A DNA stretch of 64,000 bases, from the NCBI GenBank assembly GCA_012845835.1, contig JABAKD010000023.1, forward strand, positions 22,130,108 to 22,194,107, written 5' to 3'. Below, one piece after another: positions 44,643 to 56,000 of the stretch. The notes under the pieces are model-generated. The model saw only the letters and a list, made by a program, of their open reading frames with translations, was not told the DNA's origin and did no database searches. The first letter of the stretch is position 1. Each line of letters begins with the position of its first letter. A program made the position numbers and the translations under genes. The stretch comes from Undaria pinnatifida. Lineage: Eukaryota > Sar > Phaeophyceae > Laminariales > Alariaceae.

Positions 44643-44826
44643 TCACACTTCTACTTTCCAGCTTCTGGACAAGCCAGTCACAGGTGTTGTCCCTTCTCCC
44701 CCCCCGTTCTTGCCTTCAATTTTTATCGCGCATAGGGTTCAGCAATACCACTGCTCGTCGATATTTCATCGAATGTTGCTAACTCACGCTCTCGCGCTTT
44801 CCGCAAGTCAATATGCTCGCAAGAAA
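44643..44826 (-). mobile_element. SINE subfamily B, 3' body only (minus strand)
   Basis: Reverse complement of 15905-16118 (GACTTGCGGAAAGCGCGAGAG, GGTGTTGTCCCTTCTCCCCC inverted, and so on). The tRNA-like head is missing. Confidence 0.75.
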
Positions 44827-45560
44827 ATGCCCCAAACTGGTACGAATTTTTACGAGTACTAGTGGTACTCCCGAAATATGCCAGTTGCCGGCCGGTATGG
44901 TGGACAAAAACAAATTGGTGCTGTATCCTCTGTATTGAGTACTAAAAGAAAAAATAATAACAGGGCAGTACGACAATGCCGCCGTATGTACGGTAGTAAA
45001 GATATCATCCTCTGTATGTAAGTTTTGCAAAACAAAAATGATAACACGGCAGCAGTACGGCAGTGCAGCAGTAGTACGTGCGGAAGTAAAGGTATCATCC
45101 TCTGTATGTAAGTTTTGCAAAACAAAAATGATAACACGGCAGCAGCACGGCAGTGCAGCAGTAGTACGTACGATAGTAAAGAACAGAGGAGTGCAGCAGT
45201 GGGGACGGTGGTACTCCCAAGCACCAGTGGGAGGCCGGTATTGTACAAACAAAAAAAAGGGTTCATCTCCCACACACAGGACGCAAAAAGACTCCCACGT
45301 ACAGAACGGCCCACCCACCCACCACGGACGACGCAGTGCACCCTCTACCCACCCACCGACCAAACCTTTACTACATACAGCAGAACAGCAGTGCAGCAGT
45401 ACGTACATCAGAACAGCCGTGCAGCAGTACGTACAGCACAGCAGAACAGCAGTGCAGCAGTACGTACAGCACAGCAGCACAGCAGTGCAGCAGTACGTAC
45501 AGAACAGCCGTGCAGCAGTACGTACAGCAGTACAGCAATGCAGCAGTACCTAGCGCAATA
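44827..45560 (+). repeat. CAGCAGTACGTACAG-type repeats and a 90 bp tandem pair
   Basis: ATCATCCTCTGTATGTAAG recurs at 45004 and 45094 within ~90 bp units. 45370-45555 is a dense run of GCAGCAGTACGTACAG and AGAACAGC variants. The long frames here on both strands are repeat translations. Confidence 0.75.
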
Positions 45561-46127
45561 CACCTGACAGGCGAGCAGCAGCCGATTTGTTGGTTACAAT
45601 GCTCCCGGGCTGGGCGGGATTCGCCATTGTTAGGCCAAGCGAAAAGCGCTCGCGTTGCCGATTCTGCGCACGGCGAGCGGCGACTGCTGGACGCTGCTGT
45701 GTTTGGGCCTGGTGTTGTGTGCTTGCTGTTGACGCAGGCGCGCTTGTGGTCTCGTGTCCATGGCTGTGTCCATGGCGCAAGTGGCCAAAAAGCAATTCGA
45801 AAGTTTCATTATAGTTGGAGTTCGAAAACAAAAAAATAGCAGGCAGCGACGAAGAAAAAGCGGGGGGGGGGGCAAGCAAGCCGTCCCCGGGAGGGCGATT
45901 TCCACGCTCTCCCCCCACCGAGGTGGGGCACCGACGGCCGTTTGTTCGCCGGCATGTCGTAGTGCTGCTGTGCGGATGGGACGTGGCGGCACCGCGAGGC
46001 CGCCTGAGGCCGAGTGGAGCTCGGGAGTCGCCGCTTTTTGGGGGGAGTGTTTTAACCAAGATATTTTCAAAGATCCAAAACGTCACGACCACCTTAGCGT
46101 ATTATATAATAAGGATATAATAAGGAT
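45561..46127. other. No supported gene
   Basis: A GC-rich stretch with overlapping frames of 75 to 180 codons on both strands. GTCCCCGGGAGGGCG at 45885 is shared with 24772 and 41207. Confidence 0.4.
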
Positions 46128-46208
46128 GCACTCGGGGGGACTCGAATTCACGAAACTGACCTATATCAGGCTCGAGGATAACCTGATACGCCACCGGGGC
46201 GACCGGGC
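46128..46208 (-). mobile_element. SINE subfamily B, head only (minus strand)
   Basis: On the minus strand reads GGTCGCCCCGGTGGCGTATC with B box GAATTCGAGTCC. The body is missing. Confidence 0.7.
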
Positions 46209-47426
46209 ATAATACTATGCTACCCGATATACACAAACGCTACAGACAACAACCTTGAGTATTTTGAGTATTTGCTAGTGTGTGACCTCAGAGCTTTCGC
46301 CTCTACTATGAGGCACCGGCACGGACACAGGTTGTGCAGGAAGCAGGGCAATTTTTTCATGTTCCGGGACAGGTGTTTATGAATTAAATTACGCGGGCGA
46401 AGCCCGCGAAAATTTATGAAATCCCCTTGATAATATTCCCGAACGAATTTTTGCGTGCTGGCGCCTTTTTCGACGGCAGCTTGCCTATGGTGTTAGTTGT
46501 ACTGTAACTGCCACAACTCTTCGAAATTATCTCCAATTTGAACAAGATGTTTTGCGTTGGATTCCTTAGATTCTTTGCCTGTGTCTACGACCGGAAAGTA
46601 TGATATACCTGGTAATAGTAGTAGCGTCTTTGGCCGTTGTTTCCACACATATTATTACACAAGTAACTACCTGGAATTTTCTATCTTTTTTTTATTCTAG
46701 GTCTTCTTCCTCCATCTTCTCTGGTGAAGAGCGAGTTGGCTAAATTCGATGGAGGTCGACGAGCAGGGGGTATGTTGAAACCTATCGGCGACAAATAATT
46801 ACGGGCAGTCCCGGCGGGGAGGGATAGCGACACCTACCCGTGGAAAGGACGACGCCTATCTGTGAATAAAACCTCACCAAGTCGAGCCGGAAAGAACACG
46901 TGTATGAAACCAATGCTAGGAAAAATGTCCTTCTCGCTGCTTATTCCAGGCCGCAATCCTCCTGCTGAGTACAGCGGATGCAGTGGTTTCCCATTTTTCT
47001 TTCGTAAGGTGTGCTTCTCTGCGTATCTCCTGGCACATCTTGCACCCTCGAGGTTTGCCCCATCCACCATCACTAACTGTGCACATTGCACCCGGGCGTC
47101 CACAACATGGTCCGTGGCCAATTTGATATGTAAAGACGCGGGAAGCCTGTTGAGGGGGCCGCGACTATTCCGGAGGCGGCAAAACACTCCACGCCTATGT
47201 ATATTGCTGATCTGCAGACGCTCCACCTATTTATTCTTTCTAATTGTTGTGTTTCATTCACATGGTACAGTTAATTTACCCATGGGCATCCAGGGCATCC
47301 AGTGCCCGTGCCGATTCTTCACCCCCAGTGGGTTTCAAGCTCTGTGGTCACAGACTACGAGACAGCAATATACATCGCACATACCGTAAGGATATTTGGC
47401 CATGCACGTACTGGATACGAACGACG
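46209..47426. other. No supported gene
   Basis: 46393-46407 is a short hairpin GCGGGC-GAA-GCCCGC. Frames at 46862-47389 (plus, 175 codons) and 47226-46834 (minus, 130 codons) overlap and neither has a recognisable domain. This is the unique sequence into which the LTR element was inserted. Confidence 0.4.
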
Positions 47427-47430
47427 GAAC

Positions 47431-47871
47431 TGTTGCGGCGGATTGACATGATTGCTACATGAAACCCCGTGGCGGAATGCTGACTACGTCTGTATAACGC
47501 CGATCAGTCTAGAAAGCGTGCCGCTCGGGCCTCAGTCCAAAAACACACAAAACCAAACGAGGGAAAAAGGAACGTGAACTTGATCTGACACGAGCGTGAG
47601 TGACTGCGAACCGAGCTTGAGTACAGCGATCGTTACCGTGAGGCATTGTTGGAGGTTTCATCCGGAGATCTGTTATATTGTACGAGCGCTTGGAAGAGGA
47701 CTGCGTGAGACGAGACTGGTGTTTGCAGGCAGCTCTTGCAACAAGCAGACGGGAGGAATCCGCCTGAAGGTAGACACGGAGGAAACGAACTAGAAGCGGT
47801 GAGAGAGTTGGGACAAGGGATTGGAGACTTGGGTACGTGTAACTAAAATAGCTCTTCATCCGTTCGTTACA
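47431..47871 (+). repeat. 5' LTR
   Basis: 441 bp, starts TGTTGCGG and ends GTTACA, equal in length to the 3' LTR and about 99.5 percent identical by eye. Confidence 0.93.
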
Positions 47872-47889
47872 TGGGGCTTCAGCTGGGAT
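47872..47889 (+). other. Candidate primer binding site
   Basis: Directly after the LTR, TGGGGCTTCAGCTGGG starts with TGG, as expected for pairing with a tRNA CCA end. The implied tRNA would have C before CCA, as eukaryotic proline tRNAs do, but the match to a specific tRNA was not verified. Confidence 0.5.
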
Positions 47890-48734
47890 CCGTGTGGGTT
47901 GATAGTCTCGCTTGACACAGGTAGAAGTACGGTCGTAAATGCGCAGGTAGAATGCAGCTGCATGTCGAGCCATTTTTTGTTGAAATAATGTATAGAATAG
48001 AGTATGAAAAAAAGGAGTAGTCTAAATATGAATGAATTTTACAGGATGTTGAAGAAAATTCCATGGCAGTTCAACTCTATATTATCATGCTGAAAATCTC
48101 GCTCGTGTGGCAAAATCTCGCTTGAAGCAGTATCACGACCCCCACACGCTGCAGGATAGCCACAGGCAGACACCGCAGAAATAGAAGCAGCAGCAGTACA
48201 GCAGGCCGCATGAGTGATGAGAATCGGTGGTCGTAATCTCTAGATAGTCGAGGCGAGGAATGAGACGCTTGATAGTTTATACATGATGAGGAGTCACGCA
48301 GTCCGTGCTACGCATAGCAGTACATACAGAGAGCAAACGAGATTCGCCCCGCTTTGACTGACACACTGTTTTTGTTGTATGCGATGCAGACGAAACGTTG
48401 GTGCGTATGCATCAATGGTATAAATTGTTCCGCAAAGCATGCATTTTTTTGCTCTCGTGCTCGTACTTACTCTTACGACGAGTACTTCTGCATTGTTGTA
48501 CCAGGTATGTATGTTATCGTGCTGTATACGTGCGTATCATATGTTCTGTATGTCGTTTGTGATATGCTCTTGTTTTTTTTTGTGCTGCACCAGTTTTGAC
48601 GCCAAACTGACCGGGTATACCTGATTTTGCCTAGAAAAATATTTTTTGTTGGGTACCAGCACGTACTCAATCGATAATCGCATGCATGACATACCTGCTC
48701 GGTACTTGTAGGTAACATACCAGTACTGCCAACC
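47890..48734 (+). other. Element leader sequence
   Basis: Non-coding by eye, with scattered CAG-rich stretches. Confidence 0.5.
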
Positions 48735-49007
48735 ATGACGAAGAATCGTCCAAACCAACGCCCGAAGACACGATTCACCACGACGATACAAGTGAATCAG
48801 CCATCTTCTTCATCACAACAGCGACAGCAAAAGAAGAAGAAGAAACAGCTGACAAAAACTACTTTCACAGTCAGAATCCCTAAGGAAATGCCAAAAACAG
48901 CTGCCAGGACCGAGATGAAATCAGCTCTTAAAGCTAAAGCTACCCATAATAAGGATCGAAAACGGAAATCGGTCACCTTTAGCCCAGATATTGAAACGTG
49001 GTATTAA
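48735..49007 (+). CDS. Small basic ORF in the LTR-element leader
   Basis: 90 codons, ATG with an acceptable context (AACCATGA). The predicted protein is strongly basic, with a QQRQQKKKKKQ stretch in the middle, and ends KRKSVTFSPDIETWY. The KSVTF segment fits the RVxF-type docking pattern for protein phosphatase 1, but such short patterns arise by chance. It lies between the 5' LTR and the Gag-like ORF, where Ty3/gypsy elements normally have no gene. No homologous family is recognised. It could be an accessory nucleic-acid-binding protein, or sequence captured from the host. Confidence 0.45.
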   Translation: MTKNRPNQRPKTRFTTTIQVNQPSSSSQQRQQKKKKKQLTKTTFTVRIPKEMPKTAARTEMKSALKAKATHNKDRKRKSVTFSPDIETWY

Positions 49008-50507
49008 TAGTAAATATCTGTCGACGAAAGGGTAAAGGGAGTCGACACTGGGGCTGGGATATTTTGGAAAAATATAGCAAGGGCTGACTGAGTTTTATAA
49101 AAATAGGAAGTAGATTAAAGAATACGAGACCAATAGGACATCGGGAAAGGATTATCATCAGTGCCGATGACGAGTAAGTTCATACGTGATAAGTCACTGT
49201 AGGGATGTGCTTGCGTTCATCATACGGGTTGAAAATGAGTTCGGGCCTGTTAGTTGATCTACACTTGTTGCATACTGTGAGACGACCGTAAGGCAAGGGT
49301 TTTTTTGCAGGCAATTTGGTTTTGGCCTTTGTGATGGGGATTTTGTGTCTTCGCAGGTTGTATAGGCACTGCAAGGTCGTTCTCACAGGTGTTTCAAGAG
49401 TAGTGATACTGCAAGCTGGTTCTGGTTTTTAATTATGTATGGGGAATGTAAGCCTTTCTATAGCTGCTCTTTGCCATGCTAAGAACTTACCGGAATTGGA
49501 AACATGGTTTACGAACATTATCATATTGGAATGATAAAATGGGAAGGGGGGAAGCTTGATAAGTACGTTGGAATATTGAGGATTGTAAATAATGCATTAA
49601 TGGAGGGGAAGCTTGATAAGTACGTTGGAATTATAAGGATCGTAAAGAATGCATTAATATTAATTAATGGAAACCAAAAAACATTTCACATGTCAGTGGA
49701 GCTATACCCGACATGGGAACCACTGCATACAGTGGAGCTACATGGAGAGCTACTATACAAGCCCTTTCAAGGCGCGTAGTAATTTACTACTAATAGCTAT
49801 GCATGAAGATATGTAGACCTTGAAACTTTATCGATTGTTGTGTTACGTATGGACCCTTATACCTCGATAGATGTTCACAAAATGATAGATTCTGCTGTTC
49901 CAAATTCGTTCAGATAATGTGCATGAAGGATGTACAACAATGACATATATAGCAAATGCCTACAAATAGATTGATATGTCTTAATTACCCAAGGGATTCC
50001 ATACGTTACTCTGTTGGTGAAGACTCGAGCTGTCGAAGGGCAGAATTTCCGAAGGATTACATGTGTATTATGATAAGGGGACAACTTTCAACAAACCACG
50101 AAGGTAAATATGCATGTACTCGAAACCTTTCACCACCCCTCTTTCCCACCCACCTTGTCCCAAGCCACTGTTTATACCCTTTGGTGGAGACAGCTCGGTA
50201 TTACTAGACCCCATCGAGACCCCGGACCCTACTGGTCTCCCTAGACTACATCGTTGGATACCATCTTCATCGTGTACCAGGCAACCTCATCGAGTCCGTC
50301 GCATACTGCACAGCTCCTACTGCACAGATCCATTCGTCGGATACAACACAGCATCATCGAGCCTGTCGTATGCACAACTTCGTCGAGTTCACCTCGCTCT
50401 ACAAGACAGCAAAGCGAGGGGTTTCGTCAAAGGGAAACGGGGGCGTCCCGGGGAAGGGGGGGGAGGAGTGATTGGAGGGAAGAACTTCACCGGGTCACCA
50501 AACGGCC
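49008..50507 (+). other. Element sequence between the small ORF and Gag, mostly non-coding
   Basis: A 57 bp tandem pair (GGAAGCTTGATAAGTACGTTGG) lies at 49550-49665. The minus-strand and plus-strand frames here are short or shadow the start of Gag. A G-rich run at 50440-50465 precedes the Gag start. Confidence 0.5.
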
Positions 50508-52928
50508 ATGGCAGGAAGAGGGGGACGTTTTTGGGGACCTTTTGGTGCACCTTACGCGAGAGGAGGCTCACCACAGGGTGGCCCGCCACAGACCGGCCAG
50601 GCTGGAGGTTCACCACAGGACGGCCAGGTTGGATGGGGCCCACAGGGCGGTGCAGGACGAGGGGCAGCAGAACCGGCAAATCCTGTAGGAGCGGGACGCG
50701 GGTACAATCAGATGTCCCCTCCCTCCCTACCGTCACCCTTCGGAATCGGAGGACGATGGGGTCCACATGCAGCCCCAAGAGGAGCACCACCGAACCCTAT
50801 ATCGCGAGGAGGACCTCCGATGGCGCCAACGATGCCGCCAAGGCCGCCGCAGCAACAACAGCCAGGGTATGCTAGCCAACAACCACCGCACCCTATATCG
50901 CGAGGAGGACCTCCGATGGCGCCACCGATGGCGCCAAGGCCGCCGCAGCAACAACAGCCAGGGTATGCTAGCCAACAACAGCAAGGGTTCGCTGGCCAAC
51001 AACAGCCAGGGTTTGCTGGCCAACAGCAGCCAGGGTTTGCTGGTCAACAGCAGCCAGGGTTCGCTGGCCAGCAGCAGCCAGGGTTTGCTAGTCAACAGCA
51101 GCCAGGGTTTGCTGGTCAACAGCAACCAGGGTTCATCGGACCAGCTGGAGCTCAGGGATGGCAGGTGCCGTGGGGTGGTCAACCCATGATGCAGGGGTGG
51201 GGATCCCAGGGAGGACAACCTCCCTTCCCACTAGGAAGTGGTGGACTACAGATCGGACAACTTAATCCGTTACACGACATCACAGGAGGATTCTCTAAAG
51301 AAGCCCAACGCATGGGCGACCGCTTAGTCAAGGAAATGGGGTTGGAAGGTCGGAAGAGCGCTTATGAGTCGGTGCTACAGCCGGGAGCGGTGAAAAGACT
51401 CTCAATGAAGAACGATCCCGTGTTCTTTCTTGACGAGTTAACAAAGGTATTCGCAAGACACCCAAACTGGACCACGCCCAAGGACCAACTGAATGGTACG
51501 GCTCCAGCATCCCCACGGAGAGATGGACTGTCGGACTTGCGTGTGGCGGTTTTCATGCGCTTACTACCAGACTCGTCTATGGTCAAGATGGCCTTCGCGA
51601 ACAACCACAGTACGCGCGTACCTACGATAGATGGGCGCGAAGTTGTGAAGATGGCCAAGGATCTCACCATCACAGGGTGGATGCGGGTCTTTCTGAGGGA
51701 AACGACTATCTCAGAAACATCGAAGGTCGCAGCCCAGCACACCTTGGAACGACTGGAGGTGGAATCGGGGGAGGATTGGGCCGTGGCAGCGCGAGTGGTT
51801 CTGTTACACAAGCGAGCAGCGATGGTGGATCCGAACCGACCATTCTTGGTAGAGGAGGATAACTTTTGGAAAGTCCTGTCGGAAACGGATGCTATGGGGA
51901 TTTGTCGGCGAATCGTCGGAATGGTGGCCCCACACGACACCGACAAGTTCGAGGCGCCTCTCTACGACGTACAAGCACAGTGGGAGAGCCTCAGAGCTTA
52001 TCCGGTCAATACGGGACAGCTTCTCGACCCCACGATGGAGCTTAGGGGAAGAAAGGCGTGTGATATTTTCAACAAATTTGTTGAGAAAATTAACATGCGA
52101 AGCAGCGACTTCAGCGATCCGAAGGTACCTGCCAAGTTGAAAGCCAGGGGCACGCAAGCCTCGGTTTCTGCGTTTGGCGGCGCGTCAGGCGGACGGTCCT
52201 CGAGGAATGAGAGCCGCATGCGGGACATCTTCGGGGTCGGGCACATGCGTGGTGGACACAACCAAAACTTGCAAGGGCCTGAAACGCGCGGAGCGAGCTG
52301 GAGAGACAAGCAGAATTCCCGGAAACGTGATGGGTCCTTGTCAAGTTACGAGGTGAGAGAACAGCGACCGAAGCTCGACATTGCCGCACTCGCATCGGAA
52401 CCGCCGGATGAGGAGGACGTCGCCGACAACAAGATGAGAGATGAGCTTATGCAATGGTTGGCCGCGTATTCTACCCAACCAGCATCGTTGCCGGGGAAGG
52501 GAGGAACTCCCTTCGTCCCCACCAGTAAGTCGTCGAGACGGCAAGGAGCCAAGCCACCACAGACGACTACCTCAGCATCAAGGCGATGGCAGAAAGAGGG
52601 TGACGAACAGAGAACAATGAAGGACCCTCTTCCTCTACCGCCCAACACTGCCGCAAAAGCAGAAATTGATGAAGCGCTGAGGAGTCGCAACATTTGTTTC
52701 TTCCACGCGCGAGGCCAGGACTGTCCTTTCCACGAAACAGGATGTCGCTTCTCTCACGAAGAGGGAGATGTCGCCTACGGCTTTTACAGGAACACGGTGC
52801 AGAGGGATGCGGAACAGGCCACGAACCAGACGTCGTATGAAATGATTGTTGCATATGATCTCGCTGGAAAAGGACCGCCAATCCCGCCGCCAACGCCGAC
52901 AAACGACACAGACGGTACAGCCAAATGA
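50508..52928 (+). CDS. Gag-like protein with QQQPGFAG repeats and a CCCH finger
   Basis: From the ATG at 50508 (MAGRGGRFWG) to TGA at 52926, about 806 residues. The open frame extends 5' without another ATG. The N-terminal ~220 residues are glycine/proline/glutamine rich, with a duplicated ISRGGPPMAP block and then about seven QQQPGFAG octapeptides (24 bp units, 50985-51130). The middle (roughly residues 250-540) is helical-looking and charged, as expected for a capsid-type region, but I cannot align it to a named Gag family. Near residues 730-755 is C-x8-C-x6-C-x3-H, a CCCH-type finger where Ty3/gypsy Gags usually carry a CCHC knuckle. The position just before protease supports the Gag role. 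Confidence 0.8.
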   Translation: MAGRGGRFWGPFGAPYARGGSPQGGPPQTGQAGGSPQDGQVGWGPQGGAGRGAAEPANPVGAGRGYNQMSPPSLPSPFGIGGRWGPHAAPRGAPPNPISRGGPPMAPTMPPRPPQQQQPGYASQQPPHPISRGGPPMAPPMAPRPPQQQQPGYASQQQQGFAGQQQPGFAGQQQPGFAGQQQPGFAGQQQPGFASQQQPGFAGQQQPGFIGPAGAQGWQVPWGGQPMMQGWGSQGGQPPFPLGSGGLQIGQLNPLHDITGGFSKEAQRMGDRLVKEMGLEGRKSAYESVLQPGAVKRLSMKNDPVFFLDELTKVFARHPNWTTPKDQLNGTAPASPRRDGLSDLRVAVFMRLLPDSSMVKMAFANNHSTRVPTIDGREVVKMAKDLTITGWMRVFLRETTISETSKVAAQHTLERLEVESGEDWAVAARVVLLHKRAAMVDPNRPFLVEEDNFWKVLSETDAMGICRRIVGMVAPHDTDKFEAPLYDVQAQWESLRAYPVNTGQLLDPTMELRGRKACDIFNKFVEKINMRSSDFSDPKVPAKLKARGTQASVSAFGGASGGRSSRNESRMRDIFGVGHMRGGHNQNLQGPETRGASWRDKQNSRKRDGSLSSYEVREQRPKLDIAALASEPPDEEDVADNKMRDELMQWLAAYSTQPASLPGKGGTPFVPTSKSSRRQGAKPPQTTTSASRRWQKEGDEQRTMKDPLPLPPNTAAKAEIDEALRSRNICFFHARGQDCPFHETGCRFSHEEGDVAYGFYRNTVQRDAEQATNQTSYEMIVAYDLAGKGPPIPPPTPTNDTDGTAK

Positions 52929-53070
52929 GGACACGCCCCGGGAAGTCCAACATGCCCGGGGAAACCAGTAGATAGGGAGAAGGTGACTGACGTCAAAGAA
53001 AGTTCCTCTCACCAATCGAAAATGGGGAGCACTGCAAACTAAGACGTCACAGGTTTGGGGTCATGCAACG

Positions 53071-56000
53071 TTGTGGCATGCAACGAGCTCGAGCCGGCGA
53101 CTTCCGATCGCGGTGCTGGTGGATACTGGGGCGGGCGGAGGAAACTACGTGTCACGGCAGTTTATCGAGTCCATCGAAGAACGGGATGGTTGGGGAAAGT
53201 CGCTGATAAATCCAACTGGAAAGGGCCTACTCAGCGCAGCAAACCCAAAGAACAGCGCTGTACCCCCGATGGAAGTGGTAGGCTCGTGCTTGCTGCCACT
53301 AGTCTTTGTACCGGTCGATCAAATCTTCCGTGTGAAGTTCAGGGTGGTGAAAGGACTTCCGTATGCGATGGTGCTTGGAGCCGCGTTCATGAAGGACAAT
53401 CGAAGTATCCTCAGCTTCGATGGGGAGGAGGCTTTCCGGCCGACACCATCCTCAGCGTGGGTACCATTCGCCTCGAAGGAGGTCGGAGAGGCCGCGCCAG
53501 GAGCGATGTGTGCCGAATGGGAACACTATTGCGCGGTGAAACCGTCAACGGACGAGCAAGAACCGGAAGAATTGGCGGGACCGAAGATCCCGGCGGGGAT
53601 TATGGAGTTGGGAAACTCTGGGAGGACGAAGGCACTCTGCACTGGAAACTACGCATTGCGAAGAACGTAGAGGTTCCAGGTGGTACCAGTATCCAGGTGG
53701 ACGCTTTTGTCAAAGGCCCTCAGCCTCAAGTGCAGCAGCTCGTAGTGGTAGAGCCAACTAACCGCTATGATCTTAAACTAGGAGTGGATCTAGGAGTGCC
53801 AAGGGGGGCACAGTGGTGGTTTCCAGGTATACCACTTCAATGCAAGTTGTCGAATGTTACCCAGGATAATGTGAAGATCCAGGGGGGGCTGGTGATTGCG
53901 ACGGTTTACGCTGTTAACAATTACGATCGGGAACGCATGAAGTCACTCATGAACCCGGTGTCGGAGAAACCGACAAGCCCCAAACAGGATGAGGGGATCA
54001 AAAAGAAAGATAAGAGGAGACCAGCGGAGCAATGCAACAAAGGGGGTGAAATCGCAGAGATTCCGAACGAAGCCCCCAAGGTGGACCTGGGAGAGGCCAA
54101 CTTCGGACAGCTCAGTCCGAGCGAAAAGGACACATTGATGGGCATTCTCCACGAGTACATCGATGTGTTCGCGGTCAACCCCAAGAGTGTACCAGCGTGC
54201 AAAGGAGTGCCCATGCGACTGGAGCTCAAAGATCCCAACGTCAAGCAATACGTGGCGCCCATTCGACACTACAGCCCGGAACAGCGCAAGATGATTCAAA
54301 CCGAGGTGGTGAAACTCCTGAAGAATGGATCCATTCGGGAGTCAACTTCCGAGTGGGCCGCCAATTGTTCGACGGTTCGCAAGAAAGATGGAACAGTGCG
54401 GGTTGTACAGGATTTTCGAGGTATCAATGCGCTTCTCAAATCACAGAGTGGTGGACTCGGAGACTTGCAGCATATTATGGATGAGATGGAAGGGTCGAAG
54501 TATTTCTCTAGCATCGATTTAGCTTCAGGATTCTTACAGCTCGAGATCCATGAGGATGATCGACACCTGACAGCATTTCGAAACGCTGACGGAAAGCTGT
54601 ACGAATACGTTCGCTGCGGCTTCGGGTTGAAGACAGTGCCTTCGGCGTTTGCCAACTACGTTGGAGGGCGACTGTTAACCGTCAAGGATTGGGGAATCAA
54701 GAACTGGTTGGACGACATCGCCATCCCGTCGTAAACCCTTGAAGGTCAGTGGGTACTGCTGCGAGAAACGTTAGAGTGTCCAAGGCAAGGACGTTTAACC
54801 GTAAATCTTCAGAAATCGCATTGCTGTCAGCCGGTCATGGAGTTCGTCGGCATGATCTTGGATAGACTTGGTACCAGGCCAGCCCCGAGCAAGATCGATG
54901 CTATCACGCAGCTGTCCAGGCCGAACACGGTGGAGGAAGTGCGAGTGTTGCTGGGCATGACAGGATACTTACGACAGTTCGTACCCCAGTATAGCAAGGT
55001 GGTGGCGCCCATTTCCGACTTGCTGAGAGATCCAAGGTTCAGAACCAAGAGAGCGAAGAAAGAGAAAGCCCCATGGGGAGAAGAGCAGAACAAAGCTTTT
55101 GATGCGCTTATCGAAGCTTTGACGTCACCTCCAATCCTAGCCCTGCCGGTGTGGACAGAACCGTTCTCGCTGTCCACCGATGCCAGTGAGATAGGAGCAG
55201 GAGCGGTGCTAACACAATGCATTGAAGGAGTGGAAAAGGTGATCGCGTATGGCAGCAAAAGGTGGTCGAGAGGAGACTCCAAGAGGTCAGCAACGGACCG
55301 TGAATGCATGGCGGTCATGTGGGCAGTAAGCAAATTCCAACCCTATCTTTGGGGACGACCGTTCACGCTCATCACGGACCGTTCGGCGTTGACTTGGCTC
55401 TTCAAAAGCCAATCTCTCACACCGAAATACCACCGCTGGGCTCTGAGGTTGATGGAGCACGACATAACCTTGAAGTGGAGGCCGGGGACACAACATCAGC
55501 TCCCAGACGCCATGTCGCGGTTACCGAACAAGAGCATCATGATCGAAGATTTCGACGACTCTTTTCCAGGAGACGAGTCGTTGCCAAACGTTTACAAAGG
55601 GCCACAGGGGCCAGTGCTCGACGGCGTACACCTCGAAACCTTGGGAGTAGAAGATGTGGACGGATCTAGTACTCAAAGTCTTACAGTACTTGCAGCCGTC
55701 GCACTCACACCCACAGACCCATCAGAGGCAGATACTCAACAGGCCAAGCTTGTCATTGCACCGGAGCTTCCAGTGGTGGTCATGCTCGACTGTGGGGGGG
55801 GAGGCAGCATCCTTGCATCAGAGGGGTTGCTGACGGTCAGGGGAGCAGTAGACCAGGACTGGAGAGCACTGGAATGCATCAGAGCAAACGGACTGGACAA
55901 AGGTGCGAAGCTTCTTAGGGTGACAACAGGGTCGCCGGAATGCCTAACCATGTTGAGAGAGGTGAAACCAGACGTGGTGGTCGGTGACGCCTGCAGGAGG

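Noticed and set aside
45038-45839. Serine/threonine/glutamine-rich 150-171 codon proteins
   Set aside because: They are translations of CAGCAGTACGTACAG repeats in several frames.
50767-51218. Minus-strand leucine/tryptophan-rich ORF
   Set aside because: A mirror of the QQQPGFAG-coding repeats of the Gag-like gene.
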